A stretch of DNA of 28,820 nt from the NCBI GenBank assembly GCA_014925825.1, contig JACGCK010000400.1:1-28820 (forward strand), written 5' to 3'. Within the stretch, counting starts at the first letter, position 1. Every line of letters starts with the position of its first letter. The notes beneath the pieces are model-generated. The model did no database searches and was not told the origin of the DNA. It was given only the letters and a program-made list of their open reading frames with translations. Below are positions 1 through 9,860 of the stretch, piece by piece. The position numbers and the translations under genes are program-made. The stretch is from Pholiota molesta (lineage: Eukaryota > Basidiomycota > Agaricomycetes > Agaricales > Strophariaceae).

Positions 1-807
1 ATCCGATAAAGAGCACTTGGCAAGAACTGCGATAGTCCACAACTTTTGGAAAGCGCGATAATTGAAAAGAGTCGGTCCATTTGTATCATGATCTCGTTTT
101 CTGCTAACGACTCGATGGGTGAGCTGCAACGGCTCTGAAATTCATCGAGCGTTGTCGGATTGAGCATTTCGAGCACTTGGATGGCTTTTTTGCGCAAAAT
201 ACAAAATTCGTACTTGATGCTGAGGCGCAAGACGCCCGATACACTTCGAAGTGCGAAGTCCTCGTTACCTGAGCCTATCGCGAGCTCGAGTTCTTGAAAA
301 TAGCTGATCAATCCAAACCAGATCAATAACGATTCGCTCTTGTGAAAGAATAGGCTGAGCGTACTCTAGGTTGTAGAGTGCTTCCAAGAGGGCGCTTAAA
401 TCATCTGCACTATCCTCCAATTTCACGAGAGGACATCCGTCGAAGGTGTTTTCATTGTCGAAATCTCTACCAGGCTGTGGGAGGGCCATCATGTCTCGGA
501 ATATGGCAGAGTGCTGACAGACAATGGTGCGATGGATGCGGTAACGGGTGGAAGAGGCCTGAATGACAAGCGACCCATCTTCAAACCAAAGTTTGGGGTG
601 TGGCTTGCTTTCGACGATATCGATCAAGCGACGATGGTCATCTAACTGTCCATCTTCGGAGGGAGAAGGTGAAATGACAAACCTGGCTAGTGAGTGATCT
701 CCTGGCATGTCAAGATCGATAAGAATGTTGAAGGACTTGCTGAAATGAACGCCCGGTTGAAAGGCTTGTGAAGAACCTTCCACCGGATTGCATGGCCCGT
801 GCGCCAT
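1..807 (-). CDS. BTB/POZ domain protein, C-terminus beyond the window
   Basis: A BTB/POZ protein of the class expanded in mushroom-forming fungi. In animals such domains dimerise or recruit cullin-3; the role in these fungi is not known. The start ATG is at 805-807. Residues about 70-150 carry the signature: HPKLWFEDGSLVIQA, then RYRIHRTIVCQHSAIFRDMM, then DGCPLVKLEDS and LLEALYNLEY. The first frame stops at TAA near 265, but a second frame from about 285 to 1 continues the family pattern with GVLRLSIKYEFCILRKKAIQ and NPTTLDEF. An intron, or possibly a frameshift, must therefore join them. A 46-nt intron starting GTTATT keeps phase, and a longer one starting GTACGC is also possible. The gene is cut by the left edge. 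Seen: the motifs and the frame change. Inferred: the exact splice. Confidence 0.82.
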
Positions 808-1513
808 TTAAGCGCCCGTAGAACCATTGTGGAAATTCATTCGCACGATTTTTTATGATCAGTCAGTTATTTTGAGTCTCTCGAGAAAGTAATTGACGAG
901 CTAGGTGATAAAATTCGAAGAGAATGTGGTGTTCGTAGCAATCGGGAATCCGAAATGGGGTCGCGTAAGTCGCAGAGAGGACATACATGGCCGCAAGAAA
1001 AAAATACAAAGCCTCACGAGGGCAGAAGTTCAGAACGGTTCTCTCTAAAAATCATCCGCATCCCAGTCAATATATCAGACGCACAAGCCGCCCACCGTCT
1101 TCAGCATAATTCTATTTTCCTCTCCGAGCCCGCAGCTTTACGAAGATATGCAGCTCAAATTGTTACTTTGGAGGACACGTAGAAAGCCAGAAATATCATG
1201 TTTTACTCCAGATTCTCCGCCGTCGCGATTACATCACTGGACCAGTCCCGCATGTCACGTCTCCATCAGCAGTTGCAAGCAAGAGTATACTATCGACGTT
1301 ATATAATTACTTAAATTATCCTACTTCCCGGCAGAGACAAATAGTACAAGAGATCAGACGTCCGAACAGTCCTCGTCAAAGCCAAAGTCCCAGATCTCCT
1401 CCAATCCCAATCATAGATCCCGCCTTCATTACTTTTTCGCTGTCTGTCCCAAGATCGAATATCCAAGATCCCGACCGACAGCAACCCCCATCCACCCAGC
1501 ATGCATGTATAAT
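808..1513. other. Intergenic, no supported gene
   Basis: This stretch lies between the BTB gene start and the RCE1 stop. It should hold the BTB promoter and the RCE1 3' region. A 75-codon open frame at 955-1182 (+) has no recognisable domain and basic, unstructured composition, so I do not call it. TTAAGCGCCC, one of a set of similar short motifs scattered in the window, lies at 808-817. Confidence 0.6.
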
Positions 1514-2897
1514 TTAATACCGCCCGACCCGGAACGCCTCCTCCCCATGCGGCCAGTAGAGGTTGTTGGGCACCACCGTCCAGCGCCCCAGCGTGTAGAC
1601 GAACCCCGCGATGCCGAGGACATACGCCGCCATGATCTCTGCGGTAGATGGTTAGCGAGAGATATTCAATGACACCGGTACTAGCAACGATCAAAGATTG
1701 CAAAGCCACAAAAGAAGAATAACCACAAAAGAATAACCACAAAAGAGCACAGACAACGCACCTCGTCGCCACGCCGGGAAGCGCCGCACCTCACCCGGGA
1801 GGTCGGGGAAGCCCATGATGTTGCAGAAGACGTGTGCGGAGACCGGCGGGAGGACCGAGCCGGTGCGCAGGAAGAGGAACGAGGCGAGCGAGCCGAAGAG
1901 CGTCGTGTACGTCAGTTGGAACACTGCAGAGCGTCGTGCACGTCAGTTGGAACACTGCAGTCAGACAGAAGCTATCAAAGGTATGATGCAGGGAAGCACA
2001 TACGGGTGTTGAAAGCAGCCTGCTGCGCGGCTTTCGCGTTCCCGCCGTACAGGTGGAACATCTCGTAGCCGTGGTGCACATGCGCTGTGCACACCCGTCA
2101 GCCTCCTCCACGTAGCACAGATAGAAAACCACGCACCCAGCCCAAACGACAACGGCGCGAATCCGATCATCTTCCCCGACCCAGCGCCCGCCATATGGCA
2201 CACCGACAGCACACACGCGCGAAACACGAGCTCCTCCGTTAGAGGCCCGATGACGTAGTTGCGCAGCCCGTGGACGGCGCAGAAACGTTGCGTCACTTTC
2301 GTGTGCCACCGCCACCGGCGCTGGCCAGGAAGCTCCTCTGCGAGGAAGGACGCGAAAAGGGGCCCGAAAAAGAGAATGGGCACGACGAGGTGTGGGAGGA
2401 GGTGCTGGGAAATGGTGGGGACGAGAGATGAAAGACGGGGCAAGGAAGGGAAGGAGGGAGACGAATCGGGAAGGAAGGTGAGCCCAAGACGTAGGATGGT
2501 GGCATCCCAAGTCAAGTCAAGGTTCTGCAACGCAGCAAGAATTTGTTCGATATGCGATCAGCGTATGATATGAATACGTGCTCACGTTCACATCCCATCT
2601 CAGCCGTCCCCACAGCACTGAGAATACACCAGCGCAGCAAACTGCCGTCGCAATGCTCACTGCGAGCAGACGTGCGCGAACGATATCGGGATCGTCCCGC
2701 GTGCCTTTCGTGGAATTGTTTCCGGCATCATCAGTGTCGTTCTTCGTGTTCCTGGACCCCAAAGACAGCCTTGTGCGCCGGGAAAAGTAGATCGAGCCAA
2801 CGTATGTGGTGGCAAAGATGAAGGACAGCAGAGACGCAGAGGACGTGCTGAGCAGCGGTTCGGGGAAGAGGAGCAAGTTTGGGTTGGCCGTGTGCAT
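1514..2897 (-). CDS. RCE1: CAAX prenyl protease 2 (RCE1-type endopeptidase)
   Basis: Integral ER-membrane endopeptidase that removes the last three residues of prenylated CAAX proteins such as Ras, Rho and a-factor-type pheromones. Joined exons on the minus strand are 2897-2586, 2524-2137, 2084-2004, 1923-1762 and 1638-1514, totalling 1068 nt (355 aa). All phases close. Introns are 61, 52, 80 and 123 nt. Family motifs: GPLTEELVFRACVL at residues about 197-210 (catalytic Glu pair E201-E202 and R206), FGLAHVHHGYEMF at about 232-244 (first His, H235), and AHVFCNIMGFP at about 290-299 (H291 and N295). The length fits fungal RCE1. The start ATG at 2895-2897 precedes a hydrophobic segment and TYVGSIYFSRR, as usual for the family. 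All catalytic residues are present and the gene looks intact. Oddity: the acceptor of intron 3 is duplicated (see the repeat at 1899-1960). The symbol is given by family; the exon joins are inferred. Confidence 0.92.
1899..1960 (-). repeat. 31-nt tandem duplication spanning the intron 3 acceptor of RCE1
   Basis: Plus-strand positions 1899-1929 and 1930-1960 are two adjacent 31-nt copies differing at one base (T at 1907, C at 1938). Each copy read on the minus strand contains a GCAG acceptor followed by TGTTCCAACTGACG, so the intron has two candidate 3' splice sites. Only the downstream one (exon starting at 1923, 80-nt intron) keeps the RCE1 frame. The upstream one (exon starting at 1954, 49-nt intron) shifts frame because 31 is not a multiple of three. 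Confidence 0.9.
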
Positions 2898-3208
2898 GAT
2901 GGGTGGTGGTTGAAGAGGTTGAGATCGAATCTCTTTTATGAAAGATGCGTTTTGTCAAGTCTACGTATCCTTTTTGTCCTCTGAGCCCTTCCACGGTGGC
3001 GTGGCCCTTTCCATCCACTTCTGGCCCTCACAATAGAAGAGATAATTAGGGTATCCCCGACGGAAGTGGTATGCAAGAAGAAAAGAGAGTGGGCGGCGCT
3101 AGGGCTGGGTTTTTTCGCTCAGCCGGCCTGTTTGTAACATGGGTGATGAACCTGGGCTCTGTGTGATGTGTGTTACTCGTGTTTTTAACGGGTACTTACT
3201 TATGTAAT

Positions 3209-3220
3209 CATGACGTCATG
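3209..3220. promoter_or_regulatory. CRE-like palindrome (ATF/CREB bZIP site)
   Basis: CATGACGTCATG is a perfect 12-bp palindrome containing the consensus CRE octamer TGACGTCA (3211-3218), known to bind ATF/CREB-type bZIP factors. It lies about 310 bp upstream of the RCE1 start. The match is seen directly; use as a regulatory site is inferred. Confidence 0.35.
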
Positions 3221-3239
3221 GGCGCGCAGCGGAAATTTT

Positions 3240-3286
3240 TTTTGGAGGTTTATAACATGTTAAAAACATGTTATAAACCTCCAAAA
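3240..3286. repeat. Perfect 22-bp inverted repeat with 3-nt loop
   Basis: Positions 3240-3261 and 3265-3286 are exact reverse complements around AAA. Each arm holds GGAGGTTTATAACATGTT or its complement. It could form a DNA cruciform or an RNA hairpin and may be a terminal structure of an old transposable element. No target duplication is visible. Confidence 0.85.
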
Positions 3287-3758
3287 CAGAGTATTTAACA
3301 TGTTATAAATTATAGCAGCACCAGAGAGGCTCCCAACCTCCTATTCTCCCTGAACTCTCTCCTTCTCTCAATCATTTGGTCTATTGAAGATTGTTATAGA
3401 AATAAATAACATGTTATTAACATGTTAAAAAGGTATCTCGAAGGTATCTCACAAGGTGGTTGCAAGGTGGTGTTGGGTAGAATACAGAAGCCGAATCGGC
3501 GCAGCTGGAGGCACATGGCAGGCCGCAGGAATGCCATCAAGATGCCACCCAAGTAGTTTACAAGTGGCATACGCTGATGTTGACGCAATATTTTGGTCAT
3601 TTCTGAGTGCGACAGCTACCATACACATAAATGGCAATTATGCACAAGGATTCCACAAAATATGCAAGCTTTCGGACATGGTTATGAATAGGGGTATTTC
3701 ACAGTAAAAAACATGACCTCCGAGACCCCCCCATGTTATTAACGTTAAAAAACATGTT
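3254..3758. repeat. Cluster of six AACATGTT octamers
   Basis: The palindromic octamer AACATGTT starts at 3254, 3265, 3297, 3408, 3419 and 3751, usually inside longer TTAACATGTTA-like contexts. A near copy is at 3762. The group flanks about 320 bp without the motif (3428-3750). Such an arrangement fits subterminal repeats of a decayed DNA element or a binding-site array. No coding capacity was found between. Confidence 0.6.
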
Positions 3759-3792
3759 AAAAACATGTGATTTATTGGGATGTTTTAAACAG

Positions 3793-4038
3793 ACACTGCT
3801 GCGGTGGGCTTATTCTCCAACGTGGAAAAATTCATGGGCGTTTGGTGTCATTTGTTGAGTATTTTTCTTTCCGCTTATTGTCTCATTTCAAAAATTGGAA
3901 ACTCCATTTTTTAGCGCCAAACAAAAGATTTATCAATTCTATAAATCAGACAATAGCTAAAATTGAAAATACTCGACAAATGCCACAAAACTCCCAAGCA
4001 TTTTGTCTTGCCGGAAAATATGCCCATCGCAGCAGTGA
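3793..4038. repeat. Spacer-free, indel-free diverged palindrome of about 246 bp
   Basis: Folding the sequence about 3915/3916 pairs the two halves without a gap. For example, CACTGCTGCGGTGGGC at 3794-3809 faces a right-arm segment (complement of 4022-4037) reading CACTGCTGCGATGGGC, and TTTGTTGAGTATTTT faces TTTGTCGAGTATTTT. By hand I count about 84 matches in 120 compared pairs over 3791-3910. Symmetry fades beyond the stated ends. It may be a foldback element or an old inverted duplication; a transcript would form a long imperfect hairpin. Confidence 0.8.
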
Positions 4039-4429
4039 GAGCAGTAAAAAACCCTGCCGCCAAAAAAGACAATGAAAACGAACAATACATGATTTGCATG
4101 GCATTGGCCTTGTGGCTGCGCGGTCCGGCGCATCCGGCCATGCACAACTTCAGGGTAGGCACTTGTTATGTTGACCTCCGTTGGCAGTACAGCTCAGCGA
4201 CATATTGGTTTTCGAACGTTGCAACATCCATGATCCATCGTATAGAGAGGTCCAACGACGTCCTTCACTGTCGGGTGATGGATGTTTAACCGTTTACGGG
4301 CGGTCACTGAAGTCAGCCGGCCCGTTGAAGTACTCGCGAGTACGATTTACACATCTGCAGTCATGCCAACTCACCTCGACTCTTCTGCCAGCGGAATATC
4401 AACTTGTACCCCCTCTCTATCAAAACTTC

Positions 4430-6764
4430 ATGCCCATAAATTTGACGACAGTACCAACGAGGGGTGATGAGCCTGAGGGGCTGCAAAAGGACGTAAAGGT
4501 AGAGTTACCCATCTCTTTTCAAGATCTCTGTTTTAGACTGACGCTGGCCTTTTAATAAGTGGAGATCTGGTGATGCGTACAGATTTCATGTACCGAAGCC
4601 AGAAGGAGATCATTGGGACCATTTGCTCGAGCCTTTGCTTAAGAAAGATAAAATGCAATGTGATGCCTGGAACGCCGAGGTGCAAAACCTCTTGATATTC
4701 GTTAGTATACTTGGAACATTCCATATCATCAGTGATACCAATTCAATTCCGCACCCAAGGCGGGTCTCTTTTCCGCAGTGTTAACAGCTTTTGTTATCGA
4801 ATCTTATAAAGGCTTGCAGCCTGATTCAAGCGTAATCATGGTCAACATTCTTTCCCAAATATCGAACCAGCTTGATAATCCTGTAAATCTGAACACTTCC
4901 CTGTCGACCTCACGCTACAATGCCTCATCATCTTTGCCTTTCCAACCTATCGCATCGTCTCTCAGAATCAACACTCTGTGGTTTATTAGCCTCGTCCTCA
5001 GTCTCACAACAGTCCTTATCGGCATAATCTCTTTACAGTGGATTCGTGAACATCAACAGTATCCGGGACTCTCATCTCGAGAGACGCTGTCGGTATTCAA
5101 TATGCGCGCGGAGGCTGCGGAGCGGTGGTATGTACCGCAAATATTTGCCAGCCTTCCTGTTATTCTTCAAATTGCCCTTTTGCTGTTCTTTGCTGGTCTC
5201 ATCGACTTCCTCATGACGCTCAATCACACTGTCGCAATCCCTGTAACTATAGTCATAGGTCTCACACTCTGTTTTCTGGCTGTTACGACGGTAGTCCCTG
5301 CGCTCCAGGGCCTCGTTTTTGTAGCAATTCCACTGCGAAAGGGTGACAAAATTCCTACCCAATGTCCTTACAAGTCTCCACAATCGCGACTTCTGTGCCA
5401 TCTTATCACATCGTCCAAGAACACCTTCCACTTCTTCGGCGTACTCGTTGGCATTTTGGATTCGTTACGGCATCGCTTCACGTTTACCGTCATACAAGTT
5501 CTGAACGGCGGTATAACGAAGCCTCGACCCAATCTCCGCCATATCGCTCCCGATGCCTTCGTCACTTGGAGCAAACATGCGTGGATCAATTTCGACCTTT
5601 CCTGGCTTTCCATGCGCGACGCCTACTGCCAAAGCCTAATCGAGGCAAACCCAGAAATGTATCCTCAATTCTGGGCGCAGGAAGAAACACTGTACGACAC
5701 GGTCCAGGGCCTTCTGCATATCTGCAAGCACAGTGGCCTCCGCCAGTCTGAAACGGCGCTGTTCGCAGCGTATCACTGTTTCCGTGATATTTCGCTCTCC
5801 ATTACCGGCGAGAATGCGCGCCAACAATATGCCCTTCCAGGCCAAGTGCGCCGCAACCACTACTTCACGTCTCTTCTTCATTACGACCCCAATTCGCGCG
5901 CTAAAAAAGGCCCTCTCTCTTTCTCCTATATATTGGACGAGGATCTCGAGGACGCCATTCTAATAGCGGAGGACGAAAACGCCTACAACATCCTCTCCAT
6001 CATCGATCCCGAGCATAACATATCTACCACCACGACGGCATACTTCGCAGAGCTGAACTTCAGATTGATCGGCTATATGTACGAGCGACCGCGACGATTA
6101 TTGCAAGAAGACTGGCGTCTCGACCACCCGGTTATGATAAACCTACGAACCCTGTATGATTTGGACGTCGGAAAAGATCTGGACGAAGGTGAATAGGGCA
6201 AGTAATCGTTCGACGCTACATTCGTACTAAGCTTCGAGTTACATTGCAGATTACATGTTCCAATGGGCACTTACTTTCGACTCCTTCTTCAGGGCTATCG
6301 CTGAAGAGAGCGCCCGGAACCTCGACCTCACGGCGTCTTTCCACGCCCACGGATTTTTCAGAAGCTATCTGAACATATTCGTACTAAAGCTCTGGCAAGG
6401 GGAATCTTTGGAAGGCCGTACACTTACCACATGCATTCTTTCGACCATTTCCACTTTGGAATTCATCAAGGAACGGCTGCAAAAAATTATCGACGAGCAG
6501 CAGAAGGTGCATGTGAATTGTAATTTCCTCTTTTATTCCGCGGTCTTTTTCATCCGCTACCTTCGACGGTTCCGACCGATACATCCAGATCTGGATGCGG
6601 CGGTTGCTGGAATAATTCCGACGTTGTTGCAGTACCGAGAATACATCGGGTATCATGATCTTCTCCTCGAATATAAACTCGAAATAGCAGAACTCGCCGA
6701 TGAGAAATGGTGGAAATTCTTGGACGTGTCTGAATCAGTAGCGGCTTCGACAGATCACCCGTAA
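4430..6764 (+). CDS. DUF6535 domain multi-pass membrane protein
   Basis: Uncharacterised mushroom-specific membrane protein family; function unknown. Joined exons 4430-4498, 4560-4700, 4760-6188 and 6250-6764 give 2154 nt (717 aa), with introns of 61, 59 and 61 nt all in phase. The DUF6535 hallmark is WNAEVQNLLIF joined to AGLFSAVLTAFVIESYKGLQ (residues about 60-90), then RINTLWFISLVLSL. Predicted membrane segments lie near residues 67-86, 141-164, 199-223 and 228-256. The long C-terminal part is soluble and helical, with no recognised domain. The third intron contains TACTAAG, a good branch site. The start is the least certain part: the ATG at 4430 is chosen because exon 1 then splices in phase, but the same frame is open further upstream. 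No lesion seen. Confidence 0.83.
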
Positions 6765-6899
6765 CTTATAATGCATATATTTTTTCTGATTCCAATGTCT
6801 AGTGATTCTACGTCTTAAGTATTACTTAGCTCTCAGTGCTGAGCGCTCGTCCAACGCTTTTCTTCTGAGATTGTGGATATCCAAGGAGGTCAAATCGTC
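6765..6899. other. Short intergenic spacer
   Basis: Short AT-rich stretch between the DUF6535 stop and the next open frame. It would contain the 3' end signals of the former gene and any promoter of the latter. No clear motif. Confidence 0.4.
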
Positions 6900-7529
6900 A
6901 TGTTAAGCACACATCCGAATGTGCGCTCGTCCCGTGAATTCCGTCATTTGCTTGACCTTTGCCACTCGAGCAACGTCAACAACCAACAACTTACTTCACC
7001 CCGTCCGTGTCCATTCATGACAGTCACTGAATCTGAAATACTCAGCGCAGTTTCGAATGTATCATTTGAGGAAGATTCAAACTCTTTCCGTGATTCGAAG
7101 TCGTGTTACTTAAATACAAGGAATATTGACGCAAGAAGATGCAGGCCTCCGTACATCCGGCGGCAGGCTTTACTCGTACAATGGAATGAACTTGACGCTT
7201 GCGACCCGGAAGCACTGGCCTCATGTTATCTCGACAATCGACAATCAATGATGGGAGAAGCTCTAAGGGCCAAAGCAAGCGCAACTCAAGCGCAACTACC
7301 CCTTTTCGAGCTTCTTGGGCAGGTCATTAATTGCTTGAGCTCCCATGATATCTCCTACTTGGGTTATGGCTTGTTGAGTCGAGTCAATTTGAAGGCATTG
7401 TCACAAGGCAAGGTGCCACTGGCCTGCACAATAGTTAACACGAGTTTGCCACATTTTCTTGAATGCGTATATATATTGTCGCGTCCCGGTCTCGCAAAAA
7501 TTTGTTTCCTGAATACCAAACACCTCCCA

Positions 7530-7770
7530 TATTGTCCAGAACGAAAACGTAGCTACAAGCGACATGACTATCCCGCAGTATTCGAGTATCGCTCATGCCC
7601 TCGGGTCCACACCAATGCGATCGCCCACCGCCGACCCGGTAGATCAGCCTATTGTCCAGCACAAAAATGTAAATACAAACAACATGACTACCTCGCAGTA
7701 TTCAAGTATCGCCCATGCCCTCGGGCCCGTACCGATGCCATCGCCCGCCACTTACCCGGTAAATCAGCCT
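7530..7770 (+). repeat. 120-nt coding tandem repeat, two copies
   Basis: Two adjacent copies with a period of exactly 120 nt (about 7530-7649 and 7650-7770), each starting TATTGTCCAG and ending ATCAGCCT. The period is 40 codons, so frame is preserved. In the frame reading QYSSIAHALG the core differs only at third positions (TCG/TCA, GCT/GCC), whereas the overlapping frame would change amino acids at the same sites. This identifies the Ser/Thr/Pro-rich frame as the one under constraint. Confidence 0.85.
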
Positions 7771-8023
7771 CAAGCGACCAAGTCCTTCCCATTCTCTGTG
7801 GCCACTGCGCAGCCGGCGTCGACGGCATATGTCGGCCACCCGCCCGATACTTTCTTCACTCGTGCGGAGGAGTCTTCATCCTTCGCTCCTGTATCGGGGC
7901 GCATTCCCAACGCATCTGTAGAGCAGTATCATCCTCCAGCCCCGGCTCCGGCTTACTATTTCCCCAATTCAACACCTTACGAGGGTAAGTTTATATTTTC
8001 ACAAGTGGATAAATAAAGGACTG

Positions 8024-8302
8024 ACGAGTCTGTAATTCAGGTAGCTTCAACACGGTTGTCAGTTCTCCGTGGCCCGCGATGGGGGGACTTCCAATGTTCG
8101 ATGTGCCCGAAATATATACCAGAGGAAAGTACCAGATCAAGGCGAGCTTTAGGTAAACTTTACAAGGGGAGAAATTAAGAACTTACGAGTCCATGATTCA
8201 GGTAACTTCAACAGCACGGGTTATGTCCAAACGGACTGGCCGCTTGCTAGCCCTGTGGCGATTGGGGACTTCCAATGTTCGATGTGCTAGTACCAGATCA
8301 AG
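8024..8302 (+). repeat. Duplicated intron-exon unit, 161-nt period
   Basis: The intron end ACGAGTCTGTAATTCAG (8024-8040) recurs as ACGAGTCCATGATTCAG (8185-8201). Both are followed by exons starting GTARCTTCAACA and sharing GGACTTCCAATGTTCGATGTGC and ACCAGATCAAG. The first copy has about 20 extra nt before ACCAGATCAAG and a GC dinucleotide where the second has a GT donor. The second copy lacks one G in a G-run, which shifts its frame. Confidence 0.75.
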
Positions 8303-8538
8303 GTGAGCTTTATATAAAATTATGGCAACAATACTCATACCATGATCCAGATACCGTCACTGCGAGCCATCGTTATTGCCCATATTCTAGGCCTCGTGCC
8401 AGTGAGGCAGACCCTCAAGCAGCAAGAGGGTTCCATATGAATTTGGGCGAAATAAAGGGTAATCGGCGAGGTGAGTGAAGTAGGGTTCACATCCTACAGC
8501 GCACTATACTAACTACTTACAAATCTTGAGCAGAGAGT

Positions 8539-9030
8539 GGCACAGCACATATGGAGTCATTCATTCGGCCGCAATCATTCAATCCTGGAGAGAGGATTGC
8601 TTGTAAAAATCACGTATTGGCCTGGGCTATGATGCCGGCCAAATTGCCAGCACCAGTAGCGATGCTGTCGAGCAAAGCAAGACGAGCAGAAAAAATAAAG
8701 GTTGCAAGTCACAGGATCCAAAGTATGTTTTTGGGCAATCCTCTCTAGAGTTTGAGAGCTGATGGATGTATGCACATTAGCGAGCCGGGAGCCCCAGCGT
8801 ACTTCGACAAATCCCTCCTCCCTGGATTGAAGAATCCACTGGCAGGAACCTCGACGGCAGCTAAAGACTGCCACATCAAAATAATCGAGGTCGACACCAA
8901 CAAGCCTAAGCGTCCTTATCGAAAGGCGAGGATTTCCAAGCCGCGCCGCCCAGCCACTTCACCTACGTCGTCGGGGTGCACATCTCCGGATAGCGCGTCA
9001 GGATCGTTGGCGGCTTCCCCTCCGCCCCCA
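8539..9030 (+). repeat. Segmental duplication, copy 1
   Basis: Matches 9861-10325 in the same orientation through an exon module, its intron and the following basic Pro/Ser-rich exon. Shared stretches include CACATATGGAGTCATTC, TGCCGGCCAAATTGCCAG, AATCCTCTCTAGAGTTTGAG and ACATCTCCGGA. The intron (8723-8780) has a GTATGT donor, a CTGAT branch site and a TTAG acceptor in this copy. Confidence 0.85.
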
Positions 9031-9598
9031 AAGTCAGTCCCCACATCCCTCTCTGCGTCATCTCAGGCTCACCCCTCGCCGCTCAGAAAAAGGAATTACG
9101 CACATCATGCTGGAGCTGTTATCCTTCAAGTTAAGGCCAAAGATAAAGCATGGTAAGTAATCGGGATTCGGAGTCCGTGTGAAGACTGTCGCTGAGATTC
9201 TACATACTACTTAGATCTCGGCAGGCATTGAACCATCAGCCTGGTGCGGTGCTTTGTGTCGCTGATAGCGGCGTCTAGAGTATGTGCCTGATTCGGGGCA
9301 TTTTCGTGAGAAGGGGCTGGTATTCGATACCTTGCGATAATCGGTGAATGGGTTTGGGGAGAAGGAGGATGAGGACGAGATCAAGGCTTTGATTATACAG
9401 ATGATTTGAATTTATACCCTGAGCAGCCCGTGAGAACATCCACATCGATCAGGGTCAAGTAGATATCTTTCCCTCTTTGAATGGCCAACTCCAAAAACGC
9501 CCTATACGATTGGATTTGGACTGGATCGTTAAATCTGTTAAAATAAAACTAGCAATGGAGTCCGGGCGCTCCGAAGGCAGTATTAATTTGAATTAACT

Positions 9599-9860
9599 AT
9601 GCTTGTCTACGACTCCAGGCTTGTCAGTGAGGAACGGAATACCACGCCCATTCGCTCGCAAGGGCAGCGCACAATGCCCTCATCCATCCGCAATCCCCAA
9701 AAGAATACTGCATCTCTAAACGACAAATTTCGCCCGGGCCACGCTGCCGGCCAAATAAGGCATGCATTCAGCCGTAAGTACCTTTTGCACAATGCCACTA
9801 CCAATGTTCAATCCTGGAGAGAGGATTACGATTTACAGACCCATTTCATTTGGCCTGAGT
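9599..9860 (+). repeat. Partial, more diverged copies of the same module
   Basis: A stretch near 9726-9760 reads CGGGCCACGCTGCCGGCC and then AAATAAG, resembling the GLGYGAGQIA-coding stretch of the main copies. Near 9807-9850 TTCAATCCTGGAGAGAGGAT recurs, followed by TTTGGCCTGAG. These lie directly before copy 2 of the segmental duplication and suggest repeated rounds of tandem duplication. Confidence 0.55.

Larger units (their letters stand above)
2898..4429. other. AT-rich intergenic region with inverted repeats, no supported gene
   Basis: This region lies between the divergent RCE1 (-) and DUF6535 (+) genes and must contain both promoters. From 3240 on it is dominated by palindromic AACATGTT motifs, a perfect hairpin and a large spacer-free palindrome, listed separately. 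Small open frames on both strands at about 3770-4160 fall inside the palindrome and look like products of its symmetry, not genes. Confidence 0.6.
6900..9409 (+). pseudogene. Unrecognised multi-exon locus, duplicated internally and apparently decayed
   Basis: I do not recognise the family. A frame starting with ATG at 6900 is open for hundreds of codons. From about 7513 a Ser/Thr/Pro-rich frame takes over (QYSSIAHALG repeats, then QYHPPAPAPAYYFPNS) up to a clean donor at 7985. Candidate exons follow at 8041-8141, 8202-8302, 8351-8470, 8534-8722 and 8781-9155, the last basic and Pro/Ser-rich (NKPKRPYRKARISKPRRP). A tail frame at 9269-9409 reads naturally (EYVPDSGHFREKGLVF) but holds TAA at 9338-9340. 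Other lesions: the donor after 8141 is GC where its copy has GT; a 1-nt loss separates copies near 8260; and a 1-nt loss near 8612 breaks the FGLGY..AGQIAS module relative to the copy at about 9940. Either a pseudogene or a fast-evolving gene with splicing I did not resolve. Confidence 0.5.

Noticed and set aside
955..1182. 75-codon plus frame
   Set aside because: No recognisable content; it lies in the probable BTB promoter region.
7500..7988. Second half of the long frame that starts at 6900, with Cys/His/Arg-rich content that suggests a zinc finger
   Set aside because: It overlaps the Ser/Thr/Pro-rich frame. The 120-nt repeat comparison shows third-position change only in the other frame, so the Cys/His pattern is probably a shadow.
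9224..9234. Minus-strand GGTTCAATGCC, resembling a tRNA B box
   Set aside because: No A box at the right distance and no acceptor stem or cloverleaf could be formed.
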